Source: Oceanobacillus kimchii X50
GTDB lineage: Bacteria > Bacillota > Bacilli > Bacillales > Amphibacillaceae
DNA: 64,000 nt
Direction: 5' to 3'
NCBI RefSeq assembly: GCF_000340475.1
Contig: NZ_CM001792.1
Span: 2,794,921 to 2,858,920, forward strand
Of this stretch, positions 26,401 to 34,512 are shown piece by piece (position 1 is the first letter of the stretch; every line of letters begins with the position of its first letter). The notes beneath the pieces are model-generated. The model was not told the DNA's origin. It made no database searches and saw only the letters and a program-made list of their open reading frames with translations. Both the position numbers and the translations under genes were made by a program.

Positions 26401-27600
26401 TTAATTACTTACCGACTTATGTGATGAAAATTGATAGCTATAACAAGTTTGATACAGTTTCTCTATTTCTTGTCTTGTAGGTATTCTCGGATTGTTCTCC
26501 GGGCTGCCACTCGCTAATGCATCCACTGCCATTTTGCTGATCACTTGTTGAAACTCCGATTGATTAATCCCCCAACCTTCAAAGTTTGGAATATTTAGAT
26601 CAAAACACAACTCTTTCACCGACTCTACTGCAATATCTGCTGCCTCTTTATCAGATACTCCCGAAAGATCAGGTTCAAAAAACTTTCCTAAATCCGCAAG
26701 CCGCTTCACACAATGTTCTTTACTAAACTCAAGCACAGCAGGAAGTAACATGGCATTGGAAAAACCATGTGGAACATGAAACAAAGCACCGATTGGCCTC
26801 GACATTCCATGGACAAGACAAACAGAAGCGTTCGTAAAAGACATACCTGCTTGTAGAGAACCTATAGACATCTCTTCTCTTGCTAGAACATCGTCTCCAT
26901 TCTCATATGCACTTTTTAAACTGTTTACAATTTTTTCCACCGAAGAAAGCGCTAACATATCTGTCATCGGTTGAGCTTTTCGAGAGATATATGCCTCAAT
27001 TGCATGACTTAATGCATCGATTCCAGTCGCCGCCGTAACGGATTTCGGAGAAGATAACGATAATAATGGATCCACAATAGCAACATTTGGCATAAAAACT
27101 GGTTGTTTAATCATCATCTTTACATTATTACTCGTGTTTGTAATTATCGTAGCATCGGTCGCTTCTGAACCAGTACCGGCTGTTGTCGGAATGGATATAT
27201 GTGGTAAAGGTGGTAGTTCTGCTAATTTTTTCATTCCCATATAATCCCCAATATAGCCACCATTCGTTGCAATCACTGCAATTGCTTTTGCTGTATCGAT
27301 ACAACTTCCTCCACCTAGGGAAATAACAACATCACATTGTTCGCTCTTTAATAATTGCAATGCTTCTTCCACATATTTATCTGTGGGCTCGGATTCAACC
27401 CCTAAATAGACAGCGCTTTCAATTTCTTCCTTACAAAGTAAATCTCTACATTCACTTACATACCCCAACTTTTCCATTATTTTATCGGTAATAATAATTG
27501 CCTTATGGCCACGTGCTGCTGCTTCTACCCCTATCTTTTCAAACGCATTTCTCCCATAATTTATTGTCTCCGGCGTACGAAAAACTGCATACTCTTGCAT
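26401..27600 (-). CDS. Iron-containing alcohol dehydrogenase
   Basis: A 399-residue group III (iron-activated) alcohol dehydrogenase, first gene of the cassette. The NAD site GGGSCIDTAK is at 96-105, and the metal ligands are D195, H199, H264 and H278 (DALSH..., HGMSRP, HVPHG). Relatives oxidise 1,3-propanediol, 4-hydroxybutyrate, butanol or L-lactaldehyde. With the malonate-semialdehyde-type dehydrogenase in the same operon, a 3-hydroxy acid is the likely substrate. I start at the ATG at 27600, behind GGGGAGGGAAG; an upstream in-frame extension to 27687 would run through the -24/-12 promoter and cannot be translated from that transcript. Confidence 0.85.
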   Translation of the reverse strand: MQEYAVFRTPETINYGRNAFEKIGVEAAARGHKAIIITDKIMEKLGYVSECRDLLCKEEIESAVYLGVESEPTDKYVEEALQLLKSEQCDVVISLGGGSCIDTAKAIAVIATNGGYIGDYMGMKKLAELPPLPHISIPTTAGTGSEATDATIITNTSNNVKMMIKQPVFMPNVAIVDPLLSLSSPKSVTAATGIDALSHAIEAYISRKAQPMTDMLALSSVEKIVNSLKSAYENGDDVLAREEMSIGSLQAGMSFTNASVCLVHGMSRPIGALFHVPHGFSNAMLLPAVLEFSKEHCVKRLADLGKFFEPDLSGVSDKEAADIAVESVKELCFDLNIPNFEGWGINQSEFQQVISKMAVDALASGSPENNPRIPTRQEIEKLYQTCYSYQFSSHKSVSN

Positions 27601-27638
27601 TCTCTCTTCCCTCCCCTTTTTCCTTTCTCTCATTACTA

Positions 27639-27655
27639 TGCAAAAATCATGCCAA
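27639..27655 (-). promoter_or_regulatory. Sigma-54 (-24/-12) promoter
   Basis: On the minus strand, TTGGCATGATTTTTGCA: the -24 TTGGC and -12 TTGCA elements have ten bases between the invariant GG and GC, matching TGGCAYR-N4-TTGCW. The start of transcription is predicted near 27627, about 27 bases before the alcohol dehydrogenase ATG. Confidence 0.85.
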
Positions 27656-27702
27656 ATAATAATGACTTCCATGCCAATGACTAACAAAAAAGGTGTAGGG
27701 AA

Positions 27703-27744
27703 AACACTACACTATTGTAGTGTTGTGTAGGAATTTATCTACAC
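27703..27744. promoter_or_regulatory. Palindromic upstream activator sites
   Basis: AACACTACA-ctat-TGTAGTGTT (27703-27724) is a perfect 9+9 palindrome centred about 87 bases before the predicted start. Next to it, GTGTAG-N8-CTACAC (27725-27744) is a second one that runs into the activator stop codon. A half site GTGTAG lies at 27693-27698. These are the expected enhancer sites for the adjacent AAA+ activator. Confidence 0.75.
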
Positions 27745-29525
27745 TACATCTCAATACCAAACTTCTTTAATTTTTGATAGAGCGTGGTTCGATGTATACC
27801 TAATTTCTGAGCCGTTTTGGTTTTATTCCCACCAGTTTGTTCTAATGTAATTTTTATTAACTCACTTTCTCTCATATGTTCTTGGTGTTTGACTTGATGC
27901 ATGGGTGATAACTGATTATCTATCGTAAACTCTTCTCTTTTCATATAGTTTGGGAGATGATGATAGTGGATCATGTCACCCTCAGTTAATATGACAAGCT
28001 TTTCTATTGTATTAATAAGCTCTCGAATATTTCCATACCACTTATATTTCATTAGTACTCCTATCGCTTCTGCCGTTATATCTTTTTTCTGTATGTTATA
28101 CTTTTTACAAATCGTTAGTAGATAAGAAGATATAAGTAATGGAATATCTCTTTCTCTTTTTCGAAGAGGAGGAATATGTAATTCGATTACATTAATGCGA
28201 TAATATAAATCTTCTCTAAAGGTACCCTTCTCTACCATCACTTTCAAATTACGATTTGTAGCAGCAACTACTCTTGCTTTTAATGGTTGCTTTATCAATC
28301 CACCTACTTTTTCATACTCTTTTTCTTGGATTACTCTTAGTAATTTCGTCTGCATGGTAAGAGGCATTTCTCCAATTTCATCAAGAAATAACGTTCCATT
28401 GTCCGCAAGTTTAAATTTCCCTATTTTTCCTCCTCGTTTTGCACCCGTAAATGAGCCATCTTCATAACCAAATAACTCAGATTCAAACAACTGCTCAGGT
28501 ATTGCCCCACAATTCACACAAACAAATGGTCCAGATTTATAATCACTCAAATGGTGAATACTCTTTGCAAATAGTTCTTTTCCTGTCCCGCTATCCCCTG
28601 TTATTAATACAGTTGCCTCTGTCTGGGCAACTTTTCTTGTCATCCGTTTTAATTTAGCTAACTCTTCACTTTGGCCGATAATTTGTTCCAAATAATTATC
28701 GCTCTGCAATTGATGACTAATTTCTTTCTTTGGATACTTTTCGTTTTTCATTTTTTGTTTTTTCTCTTGGTAACGATCATAGATTTGATATAGTTCCGTT
28801 ACTCCTTCAAATATCAGCATTCCAATCGCACCTACTAATTCTCCATTCCTCCATACCGGGATTCGGTGTACTACCATTGGCTGTCCCTGTATGTATTGAA
28901 TTACACCACGTTCTGCTATTCCTGTTTTCACTGTACGATGAAGATTTGTATTTTCAATTACTTCTTGAACCGGATGTCCAATTGCATCCTTTTTATCGAC
29001 TCCAGTAAAACGACTATAGGCTTCATTAAATTCGACTATTATTCCGTTTCTATCTACCATTGCCACACCCTCATAGGCACTTTCGAGAATAACCTCTACG
29101 ATCTCTGCAGAATGAAATGATTGATCTAATTCATTTATATAGTGTACTAATCCCCGTTGAATCTCATTAGAGGTTAGTATCCCTATTAATCTATGTTCAT
29201 CGTCCACTACTAAACAATTGGATGTCGGAAGTTTACACACGTCTATAATAAATTGATCAGCATGAACAAGTTGAAAATGATTTCGAGACATGTATTCAGT
29301 AACTGGCATATTTTCTCCATGATCTAAAAAAGCTTGTACAATTGATTTACCTGTAATGATTCCAATTGGCTTGCCATTATCTATTACTGTAATAAAGTCT
29401 GCATCTATCTTATTAAAAAATTTGGCAGCTTCTTTCATAGAATTAGTGGAAAGAACATATATCCATTTGTTTATCATCCAATTCGCAACTGTTAAGTCCT
29501 TTATAATCTGATGTCCCTGTTTCAA
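27744..29525 (-). CDS. Sigma-54-dependent activator with CBS, PAS, AAA+ and Fis-type HTH domains
   Basis: A 593-residue enhancer-binding protein. Two CBS motifs occupy about 12-132, a PAS domain about 140-245, the AAA+ domain about 283-510, and a Fis-type helix-turn-helix 565-593 (KTAQKLGIHRTTLYQKLKKF). In the AAA+ part, Walker A is GDSGTGKE (310-317) and Walker B is FLDEIGEM (380-387). The sigma-54 contact loop reads GSFTGA (357-362) instead of the usual GAFTGA, a known tolerated variant. CBS pairs usually sense adenine nucleotides, and PAS binds small ligands. It stands immediately upstream of the cassette on the same strand, and the palindromes between them are likely its sites. Confidence 0.9.
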   Translation of the reverse strand: MKQGHQIIKDLTVANWMINKWIYVLSTNSMKEAAKFFNKIDADFITVIDNGKPIGIITGKSIVQAFLDHGENMPVTEYMSRNHFQLVHADQFIIDVCKLPTSNCLVVDDEHRLIGILTSNEIQRGLVHYINELDQSFHSAEIVEVILESAYEGVAMVDRNGIIVEFNEAYSRFTGVDKKDAIGHPVQEVIENTNLHRTVKTGIAERGVIQYIQGQPMVVHRIPVWRNGELVGAIGMLIFEGVTELYQIYDRYQEKKQKMKNEKYPKKEISHQLQSDNYLEQIIGQSEELAKLKRMTRKVAQTEATVLITGDSGTGKELFAKSIHHLSDYKSGPFVCVNCGAIPEQLFESELFGYEDGSFTGAKRGGKIGKFKLADNGTLFLDEIGEMPLTMQTKLLRVIQEKEYEKVGGLIKQPLKARVVAATNRNLKVMVEKGTFREDLYYRINVIELHIPPLRKRERDIPLLISSYLLTICKKYNIQKKDITAEAIGVLMKYKWYGNIRELINTIEKLVILTEGDMIHYHHLPNYMKREEFTIDNQLSPMHQVKHQEHMRESELIKITLEQTGGNKTKTAQKLGIHRTTLYQKLKKFGIEM

Positions 29526-29649
29526 GCTTATCTCCCCTTTCGTTTTTATCTTAGTTTCTATTATACATTGGTTTCAGTGTAAGTTTAAAAATTCAAAATT
29601 TAATTGCTATAAATATTTGTCACTAACATTTCACTGTTTACTATATATT

Positions 29650-29690
29650 AAAAAAGTTACCCAGTATTCTCACCATACTGGGCAACTATT
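29650..29690 (-). terminator. Terminator after the tyrosine-phosphatase gene
   Basis: GTTGCCCAGTAT pairs with ATACTGGGTAAC (one mismatch), followed by TTTTTT on the minus strand. Confidence 0.8.
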
Positions 29691-29700
29691 TATATCGATT

Positions 29701-30435
29701 TTATTCTTCTATAAACGAAGTTCTTAATTGCTGCCTCTCTTTCTCACTAAATCCAATTTTATGGAGGAAGCCTTCCGTACTTCCATAGTTATCATATAAA
29801 TAACGTAAAAATTGTTCCATATATTCTGGTTCACATAATAACATACTTCGAAATTGTTTCTTCGTCATAAGAGGAGGAGTACTACGTAATGCTTCTTCTG
29901 TTACCGGTTTATACTTACTCGTAAGTGCATAATCTTTTATAATCAAATCATGAGATACACCTGCTAAATCTAGCAACATTGCAGCTAAGACACCTGTTCG
30001 GTCCTTTCCAACTCGACAGTGAAATAATACTGGGTTGTCCCCTGCATGAATAAAATGTTGAAATACTTCTTTAAATTGCTTTTGACTCGAATCCAACATC
30101 ATGCAATACATATCGACTAACGATTTTGGTATCTTCGTAGTGAACGTGGCTGGGTCTAATAACGGGATATTGATATAGTCATATGATAGTTGATCAATGT
30201 GCTTGTACTTTCCTTCAAAGGACAAACGAAGGTCAATAATCGATTGAACACCTTTTTCTCTAGCTAAATACTTTTCACTTTCTAAAGGTAGAGCATGTAA
30301 CGAATCACTCCGAAAATATTTCCCCCACTTCGTCATATTACCTTCTTTCGTTGGATAACCGCCAAGGTCTCGAATATTCGCAGCACCATCGATATCAATA
30401 TGTCTTGCTGGATTTAAAAGTAAAGCATCATTCAT
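29701..30435 (-). CDS. Tyrosine-protein phosphatase (Tyr_phosphatase2/LipA-like)
   Basis: A 244-residue cytosolic phosphatase with the Cys-x5-Arg loop HCRVGKDRTGV, with C140 as nucleophile and R146 for phosphate binding. The NIRDLGGY motif near residues 20-27 and the DLR at 68-70 are typical of the subgroup that includes Listeria LipA and mycobacterial PtpB-like enzymes acting on phosphotyrosine or phosphoinositides. Lys in the loop (GKDRTG) also fits that subgroup. No signal peptide is present. It is co-transcribed 34 bases after yjbQ. The cellular substrate is not known from context. Confidence 0.85.
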   Translation of the reverse strand: MNDALLLNPARHIDIDGAANIRDLGGYPTKEGNMTKWGKYFRSDSLHALPLESEKYLAREKGVQSIIDLRLSFEGKYKHIDQLSYDYINIPLLDPATFTTKIPKSLVDMYCMMLDSSQKQFKEVFQHFIHAGDNPVLFHCRVGKDRTGVLAAMLLDLAGVSHDLIIKDYALTSKYKPVTEEALRSTPPLMTKKQFRSMLLCEPEYMEQFLRYLYDNYGSTEGFLHKIGFSEKERQQLRTSFIEE

Positions 30436-30469
30436 ACTAAGATTCCCCTCTCAATAGCTTCTATATATC

Positions 30470-30877
30470 TTAGCCTTCTATTATTTTAACGTACACTGTT
30501 CTGTTTCTTGGTCCATCAAATTCACTAAAATAAACACTTTGCCATGTTCCTAGAATTAATTTTCCATCAGAGATAATTAATGTTTCATTTGCTCCAACAA
30601 GGGATGATTTCATATGACCATCGGAATTTCCTTCAAAATGCACGTATCCATCTTTATTTGGAAAAGTTTCATTTAAACCAAGAGAAAGATCTTTCTTCAC
30701 ATCTGGATCAGCATTTTCATTTATCGTTATTGCAGCTGTTGTATGAGGACAAAATACAACCATGATTCCTTCTCGGACATTACTTTGCTTCAAAATATCA
30801 TTCAAGTAATTATCTAATCGGATAAAGGTTTGTTTTTGATCCGTTTGTATTTGAAATGATTGTACATTGCTTGCCAT
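30470..30877 (-). CDS. YjbQ-family protein (UPF0047)
   Basis: A 135-residue protein containing the family signatures CPHTTAAITINENADPDV (about 43-60), HMKSSLVG (about 88-95) and GTWQSVYFSEFDGPR (about 109-123). E. coli YjbQ has weak thiamin-phosphate-synthase activity, and the true role is unsettled. The conserved His, Asn, Glu and Asp cluster suggests a metal or phosphate site. It is the first gene of a two-gene unit with the tyrosine phosphatase and is divergent from a lipoprotein-hydrolase gene. Confidence 0.88.
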   Translation of the reverse strand: MASNVQSFQIQTDQKQTFIRLDNYLNDILKQSNVREGIMVVFCPHTTAAITINENADPDVKKDLSLGLNETFPNKDGYVHFEGNSDGHMKSSLVGANETLIISDGKLILGTWQSVYFSEFDGPRNRTVYVKIIEG

Positions 30878-30953
30878 TCCAATCCCTCCTAGTTATTTCT
30901 ATTATGCATATCATAACGAATATTCGGTTTAACAACAAATAATTGAGTATATT

Positions 30954-30982
30954 TGAAACTTTTTTGACGGTTCATTCGTATA
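30954..30982 (+). promoter_or_regulatory. ECF-sigma-type promoter (sigma-W/M/X-like)
   Basis: TGAAAC (30954-30959), followed by a T-rich start of a 17-base spacer, then CGTATA (30977-30982). This matches the B. subtilis extracytoplasmic-function consensus TGAAAC-N16/17-CGTA. It lies 35 bases upstream of the lipoprotein-hydrolase gene. Confidence 0.55.
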
Positions 30983-31016
30983 CATATTTATCCAATTATA
31001 TAAAAGGGAGGAATCT

Positions 31017-32330
31017 ATGCGAACTCGTATTGTTATCATCTTGTTTATTATATTATTGCTAGTAGCTTGTTCTTCCGATAGAACTTTGGAAGAACAATCA
31101 GAAGAGATCATCGACAACTTAATTGCAGGGAACTTTGAAGATGTAAGGGATAACTATTTTAGTCAACAGTTACAAGAGACTTATTCTAAAGAGGAACTTC
31201 AAGATTATTGGCAAGCAATGCCGATAAATGGGAACGCAAAAGTAGAATTGGAATCAAGCGAGCAGCAATCATTTCATGTTGTTGAAGGTGTTGTAGAGCA
31301 GACAGAATCTTCTATAAAGGTACGTATGACATGGGAACAATCAGAACTTGTCGGATTTCATATGGAACCTATGCAAAAGAAGAAAACGTTACCAAGTAAT
31401 GTAGAAGAAGAAAAGATGATAATCGGTGAAGGTACTGATTTTGAGCTAGAAGGCACGTTAACTTTACCAACGAATCGTGATGAGGACTTACCCGGTGTTA
31501 TTCTCGTCCATGGATCTGGACCATCAGATCAAGATGAGACAGTTTATGCATATGCTCCATTTCAAGATCTTGCCTATGGCTTAGCTGAACAAGGCATAGC
31601 TGTACTCCGTTATCCAAAACGCACGTTTGTATATCCAAATATGGAAGCTACATTCGGTAATGATTTGACTGTGAATGAAGAGACCATTGATGATGCGGTT
31701 CTTGCAGCAGAACTATTAAAAGATGATGATCGAATTCAAACAGACGCTGTCTTCGTCATAGGTCATAGTCTTGGAGGGATGCTTGCTCCAAGAATCGATC
31801 AACAAGCTGATACAGATGGTATGGTTATATTAGCTGGATCACCAAGACCGTTATGGGAAATTATATATGATCAGAATATGTATTTCCTTGATAAGCTAGT
31901 GAATGAAGAAGAGGAAAAAAATAAATCGATTCAAATGTTGGAAGAAGAAAAACGGGTTGGCGGAGCTTTAATCGATATGACGGATGAAAAAGCGAAAGAA
32001 ACTGAGGTCTTTACAATCAACGGTTATTACTTAAAAGAAATGGATGAACATAGTGTTGGTGAGATCGCGCTTCACTCCAATAAACCAATGTTACTTTTAC
32101 AAGGAGAAGCAGACTTTCAAGTAACGATGGAACAAGATTTTACTATGTGGCAACAATTATTAGAGGAAAAAATCGATGTGACATTTAAAAGCTATCCAGA
32201 GTTAAATCATTTCTTTATCACTTCTGAAGGCACAAATAAAGGAACTGTAGAAGAGTATTCGATTCCTGGTCATGTAGATGAACAAGTGATTGAAGATATT
32301 GGAAAATGGATTCATGAACAAACCAATTAG
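31017..32330 (+). CDS. Lipoprotein with DUF3887-like domain fused to an alpha/beta hydrolase
   Basis: A 437-residue exported lipoprotein with signal peptide and lipobox LLVAC (Cys18). Residues about 25-120 form a small alpha/beta domain (DUF3887-like: EQSEEIIDNLIAGNFEDV...). This is followed by an alpha/beta hydrolase with LVHGSGPSDQDET (oxyanion region, about 162-174), nucleophile elbow GHSLGG with its Ser near 250, an Asp in GEADF near 360 and a His in ELNHFF near 400. Such proteins resemble B. subtilis YhfR/Ybac-type or X-Pro/esterase hydrolases; the substrate is unknown. A downstream gene encodes the same N-terminal domain alone. The ECF-type promoter suggests induction by envelope stress. 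Confidence 0.8.
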   Translation: MRTRIVIILFIILLLVACSSDRTLEEQSEEIIDNLIAGNFEDVRDNYFSQQLQETYSKEELQDYWQAMPINGNAKVELESSEQQSFHVVEGVVEQTESSIKVRMTWEQSELVGFHMEPMQKKKTLPSNVEEEKMIIGEGTDFELEGTLTLPTNRDEDLPGVILVHGSGPSDQDETVYAYAPFQDLAYGLAEQGIAVLRYPKRTFVYPNMEATFGNDLTVNEETIDDAVLAAELLKDDDRIQTDAVFVIGHSLGGMLAPRIDQQADTDGMVILAGSPRPLWEIIYDQNMYFLDKLVNEEEEKNKSIQMLEEEKRVGGALIDMTDEKAKETEVFTINGYYLKEMDEHSVGEIALHSNKPMLLLQGEADFQVTMEQDFTMWQQLLEEKIDVTFKSYPELNHFFITSEGTNKGTVEEYSIPGHVDEQVIEDIGKWIHEQTN

Positions 32331-32344
32331 AAAGGAGCAATTAT

Positions 32345-32836
32345 ATGAAGAAACTACTATTTATACTTATTGCAATGTTATCAATACTGCTAGTCGCTTG
32401 TGGAGTGAATGATGATACGTCAGCTAATAATGAACAAGAGGAAAATGATACCGAACAAGAAGAAACTTCTAAAGAAGAAGAGACCAATCAAGAATCTGAT
32501 GATAATCAAAGCGAATCACCTGAGGTTGATGAAGAGAAGACAGCAACTGCAGAAGCATTTCTAGACAAGATTGTAAATGAACAAATAACAGAAGCTTATA
32601 ATGATTTGAGTGAACAAATGAAGGAAGAAATTACAGAAGAACAATTAGAAGAAGTATGGAATACCGTGACAAGTGATATCGGTTCTTTTGTTAGTTTTGA
32701 ACTAGTGAGTTCGACAGAGGAGCAAGGAATTAACATCTTTATTTACGATGGATTATTTGCTGGCGGGAATGCACAGTTCAATGTTGCTTTGGATAATGCA
32801 AATGAGATTGTTGGTTTTTATATTTATCCAAAGTAA
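32345..32836 (+). CDS. DUF3887-like lipoprotein
   Basis: A 163-residue lipoprotein with lipobox LLVAC (Cys19), then an acidic, Glu/Asn/Ser-rich linker of about 45 residues, then a single domain (about 65-163: ATAEAFLDKIVNEQITEAYNDLSEQMKEE...). That domain resembles the N-terminal domain of the preceding hydrolase: both have a helix of ...FLDxIxxxxxxEAYxxLS type followed by beta strands ending in GFYIYP/GFHMEP. It starts 14 bases after the hydrolase gene with AGAAAGGAG as ribosome site, so the two form an operon. It may be a binding partner or a regulator of the hydrolase; this is inference. Confidence 0.75.
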   Translation: MKKLLFILIAMLSILLVACGVNDDTSANNEQEENDTEQEETSKEEETNQESDDNQSESPEVDEEKTATAEAFLDKIVNEQITEAYNDLSEQMKEEITEEQLEEVWNTVTSDIGSFVSFELVSSTEEQGINIFIYDGLFAGGNAQFNVALDNANEIVGFYIYPK

Positions 32837-32883
32837 CCTCGCCCCTTGAGATTAACAAGGTGGCAAATCTCTCGTTGATAGTG

Positions 32884-33159
32884 AGGTTGGGACACAACAA
32901 AAAGTTTTAGTCAAAAGACGAATGATAGCTGGAATAAGCGTAAGAAATATAAGGAGACTCTTTGAAAATCAAAATTCGATTTTCTATGTGCGATGCAATG
33001 CTGTCGAGGTTTTCCTTGTCTTGTGGAATTGAGGTATAGGTGAGGACCCGAAATCCGGAGAAACCGGAGACTCACCTAAACGAAGTATATTTCTAAAGCT
33101 GATTTTCAAAGGGCATTCATTCGGATTTATCTTTTGCTTAAATACTTTTGTTCCAACCT
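32884..33159. repeat. Dispersed repeat family 2, copy 2
   Basis: A 276-base element from AGGTTGGGACA (32884) to TGTTCCAACCT (ending 33159), near-perfect inverted ends. It shares most of its left two-thirds with the copy at 23117-23380. The region before the right end differs by an insertion of about 20 bases. Confidence 0.75.
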
Positions 33160-33164
33160 CTCTT

Positions 33165-33650
33165 TCAATCTTTTTCTGATTCAATTATATTATCGTTTTG
33201 AATGGAATTATTTTTCCTAAGCAAGTCCATGTCATCTTTAGCTTGGATAATAATAGCATCCATCTCGATTTGTAATTCTTGATTTATGTTGTTTGGCGAA
33301 ATTTCGATATCTTGAATAATTTCATCAGCATATTGTTCTAACTCTGAGGATCGTTCCATAATTTGTTGGTCAAGCAATATTTGTAGCTCTTGATCAACGG
33401 TATCCATCTGCGAACGAATTTCCATTTGAAGTCGCTCTAGCTGTTGTTGTTTTACTCGATTTAATTCTTCTTCCATCGTTTTTACCGATTCATCCGTATT
33501 GGTGTCAAACCAACTACTGATCAAAGATTGCATATCAGTATTCGCAAAAGTTACATGAATAGTACAGCCAATCAATAGAAAGAAAATAACCAATGTTTTT
33601 CTGGCTACCGACTTCCATTTTAAATCTGAATTATGTCTCTTTCGGTTCAT
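33165..33650 (-). CDS. Exported coiled-coil protein 3 of the trio
   Basis: A 161-residue protein with a positively charged start and a signal peptide (VIFFLLIGCTIHVTFA, cleavage near residue 36). The mature part is almost wholly helical, with a heptad-like pattern from about 55 to 135 rich in Glu, Gln and Leu. It begins SLISSWFDTNTDESVKTMEEEL, which echoes the start of the mature second protein (WYNGLFNESVASIESEVE). No known family is recognised. It lies 33 bases after the second gene with a good ribosome site (AGGAGG). A family-2 repeat abuts its 3-prime end, five bases beyond the stop. Confidence 0.65.
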   Translation of the reverse strand: MNRKRHNSDLKWKSVARKTLVIFFLLIGCTIHVTFANTDMQSLISSWFDTNTDESVKTMEEELNRVKQQQLERLQMEIRSQMDTVDQELQILLDQQIMERSSELEQYADEIIQDIEISPNNINQELQIEMDAIIIQAKDDMDLLRKNNSIQNDNIIESEKD

Positions 33651-33683
33651 AGTATTGGCCTCCTATCACTTTTAAAAATTTGC

Positions 33684-34460
33684 TTATTGATTAATTCCTT
33701 CAACAACAGCATCTAAAGCAGCTTTAGCATCATCTTCAAGTTCTTGTGCTTTTGCTACAATAATTGCTTCTTGTTCAGTTACCAGCTCATCAAGCAAAGT
33801 GGTTACAGATGCTCGTAAATCATCGATTGTCCACCCTAACCAATTAGATAAATTTTCAGTTGTTGCTGTTTCATGACTACTCACTTCAGCTGCAAGTTCT
33901 TCCTGTGCAGCTCGAATTGCTTCTTCTAGCTCCTGCACCGCATTCTCTTTAGCAGTCGTCAAGTCTGTAGTTAATTGTGTTACTGCTTCATCACCAAGGT
34001 CAGATGTATAATTGGTTAAATCATTTGTAGCAAATGCCTCGCCTTCACTAGCCAATCGATCAATTTCTAGATAAGCATCTAAAAACACATTATAATATTC
34101 ATAACCAATACTTTCTAAAATTGCCGCTTTCTCTGCATCTATTCCTTCAATATGATCTAATTTTGCAGAAATGATTTCTTCAAGAGACTGGCCAGTAGAT
34201 AATTCTCGTGATAAATCAATATCTATCGCTGCATCTGATTTTACTTGAGCATATTCCGATTCCAATTCACTAAAACGTTCAGTTGTCATACTTTCCACTT
34301 CAGATTCGATAGAAGCTACACTTTCATTAAATAGTCCGTTGTACCAATCACGTAATCCTTCACCAGCTGGTGTACTCGCAAACACAACACCTGAACTAAT
34401 CACAACACTTGTTGCGAACACTCCTGCAATGATCTTTTTCTTTAAACCTTTTACTTTCAT
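33684..34460 (-). CDS. Exported coiled-coil protein 2 of the trio
   Basis: A 258-residue protein with a classical signal peptide (KKKIIAGVFATSVVISSGVVFA, cleavage after residue about 28). The mature part is acidic and helical throughout, with Ala, Glu and Leu-rich heptads and a WLGWTIDDLRASV segment near 205-217. No Cys is present, and no sortase motif or transmembrane tail is visible, so it is probably secreted or wall-associated. I do not recognise a family, although the composition resembles secreted coiled-coil proteins found next to type VII or envelope loci. It is preceded by AGAGAGGGG at a good distance. Confidence 0.7.
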   Translation of the reverse strand: MKVKGLKKKIIAGVFATSVVISSGVVFASTPAGEGLRDWYNGLFNESVASIESEVESMTTERFSELESEYAQVKSDAAIDIDLSRELSTGQSLEEIISAKLDHIEGIDAEKAAILESIGYEYYNVFLDAYLEIDRLASEGEAFATNDLTNYTSDLGDEAVTQLTTDLTTAKENAVQELEEAIRAAQEELAAEVSSHETATTENLSNWLGWTIDDLRASVTTLLDELVTEQEAIIVAKAQELEDDAKAALDAVVEGINQ

Positions 34461-34512
34461 TTGTTTGACCCCTCTCTACTTTCAATAATATAAATAGGAT
34501 AACGAATAAAAC

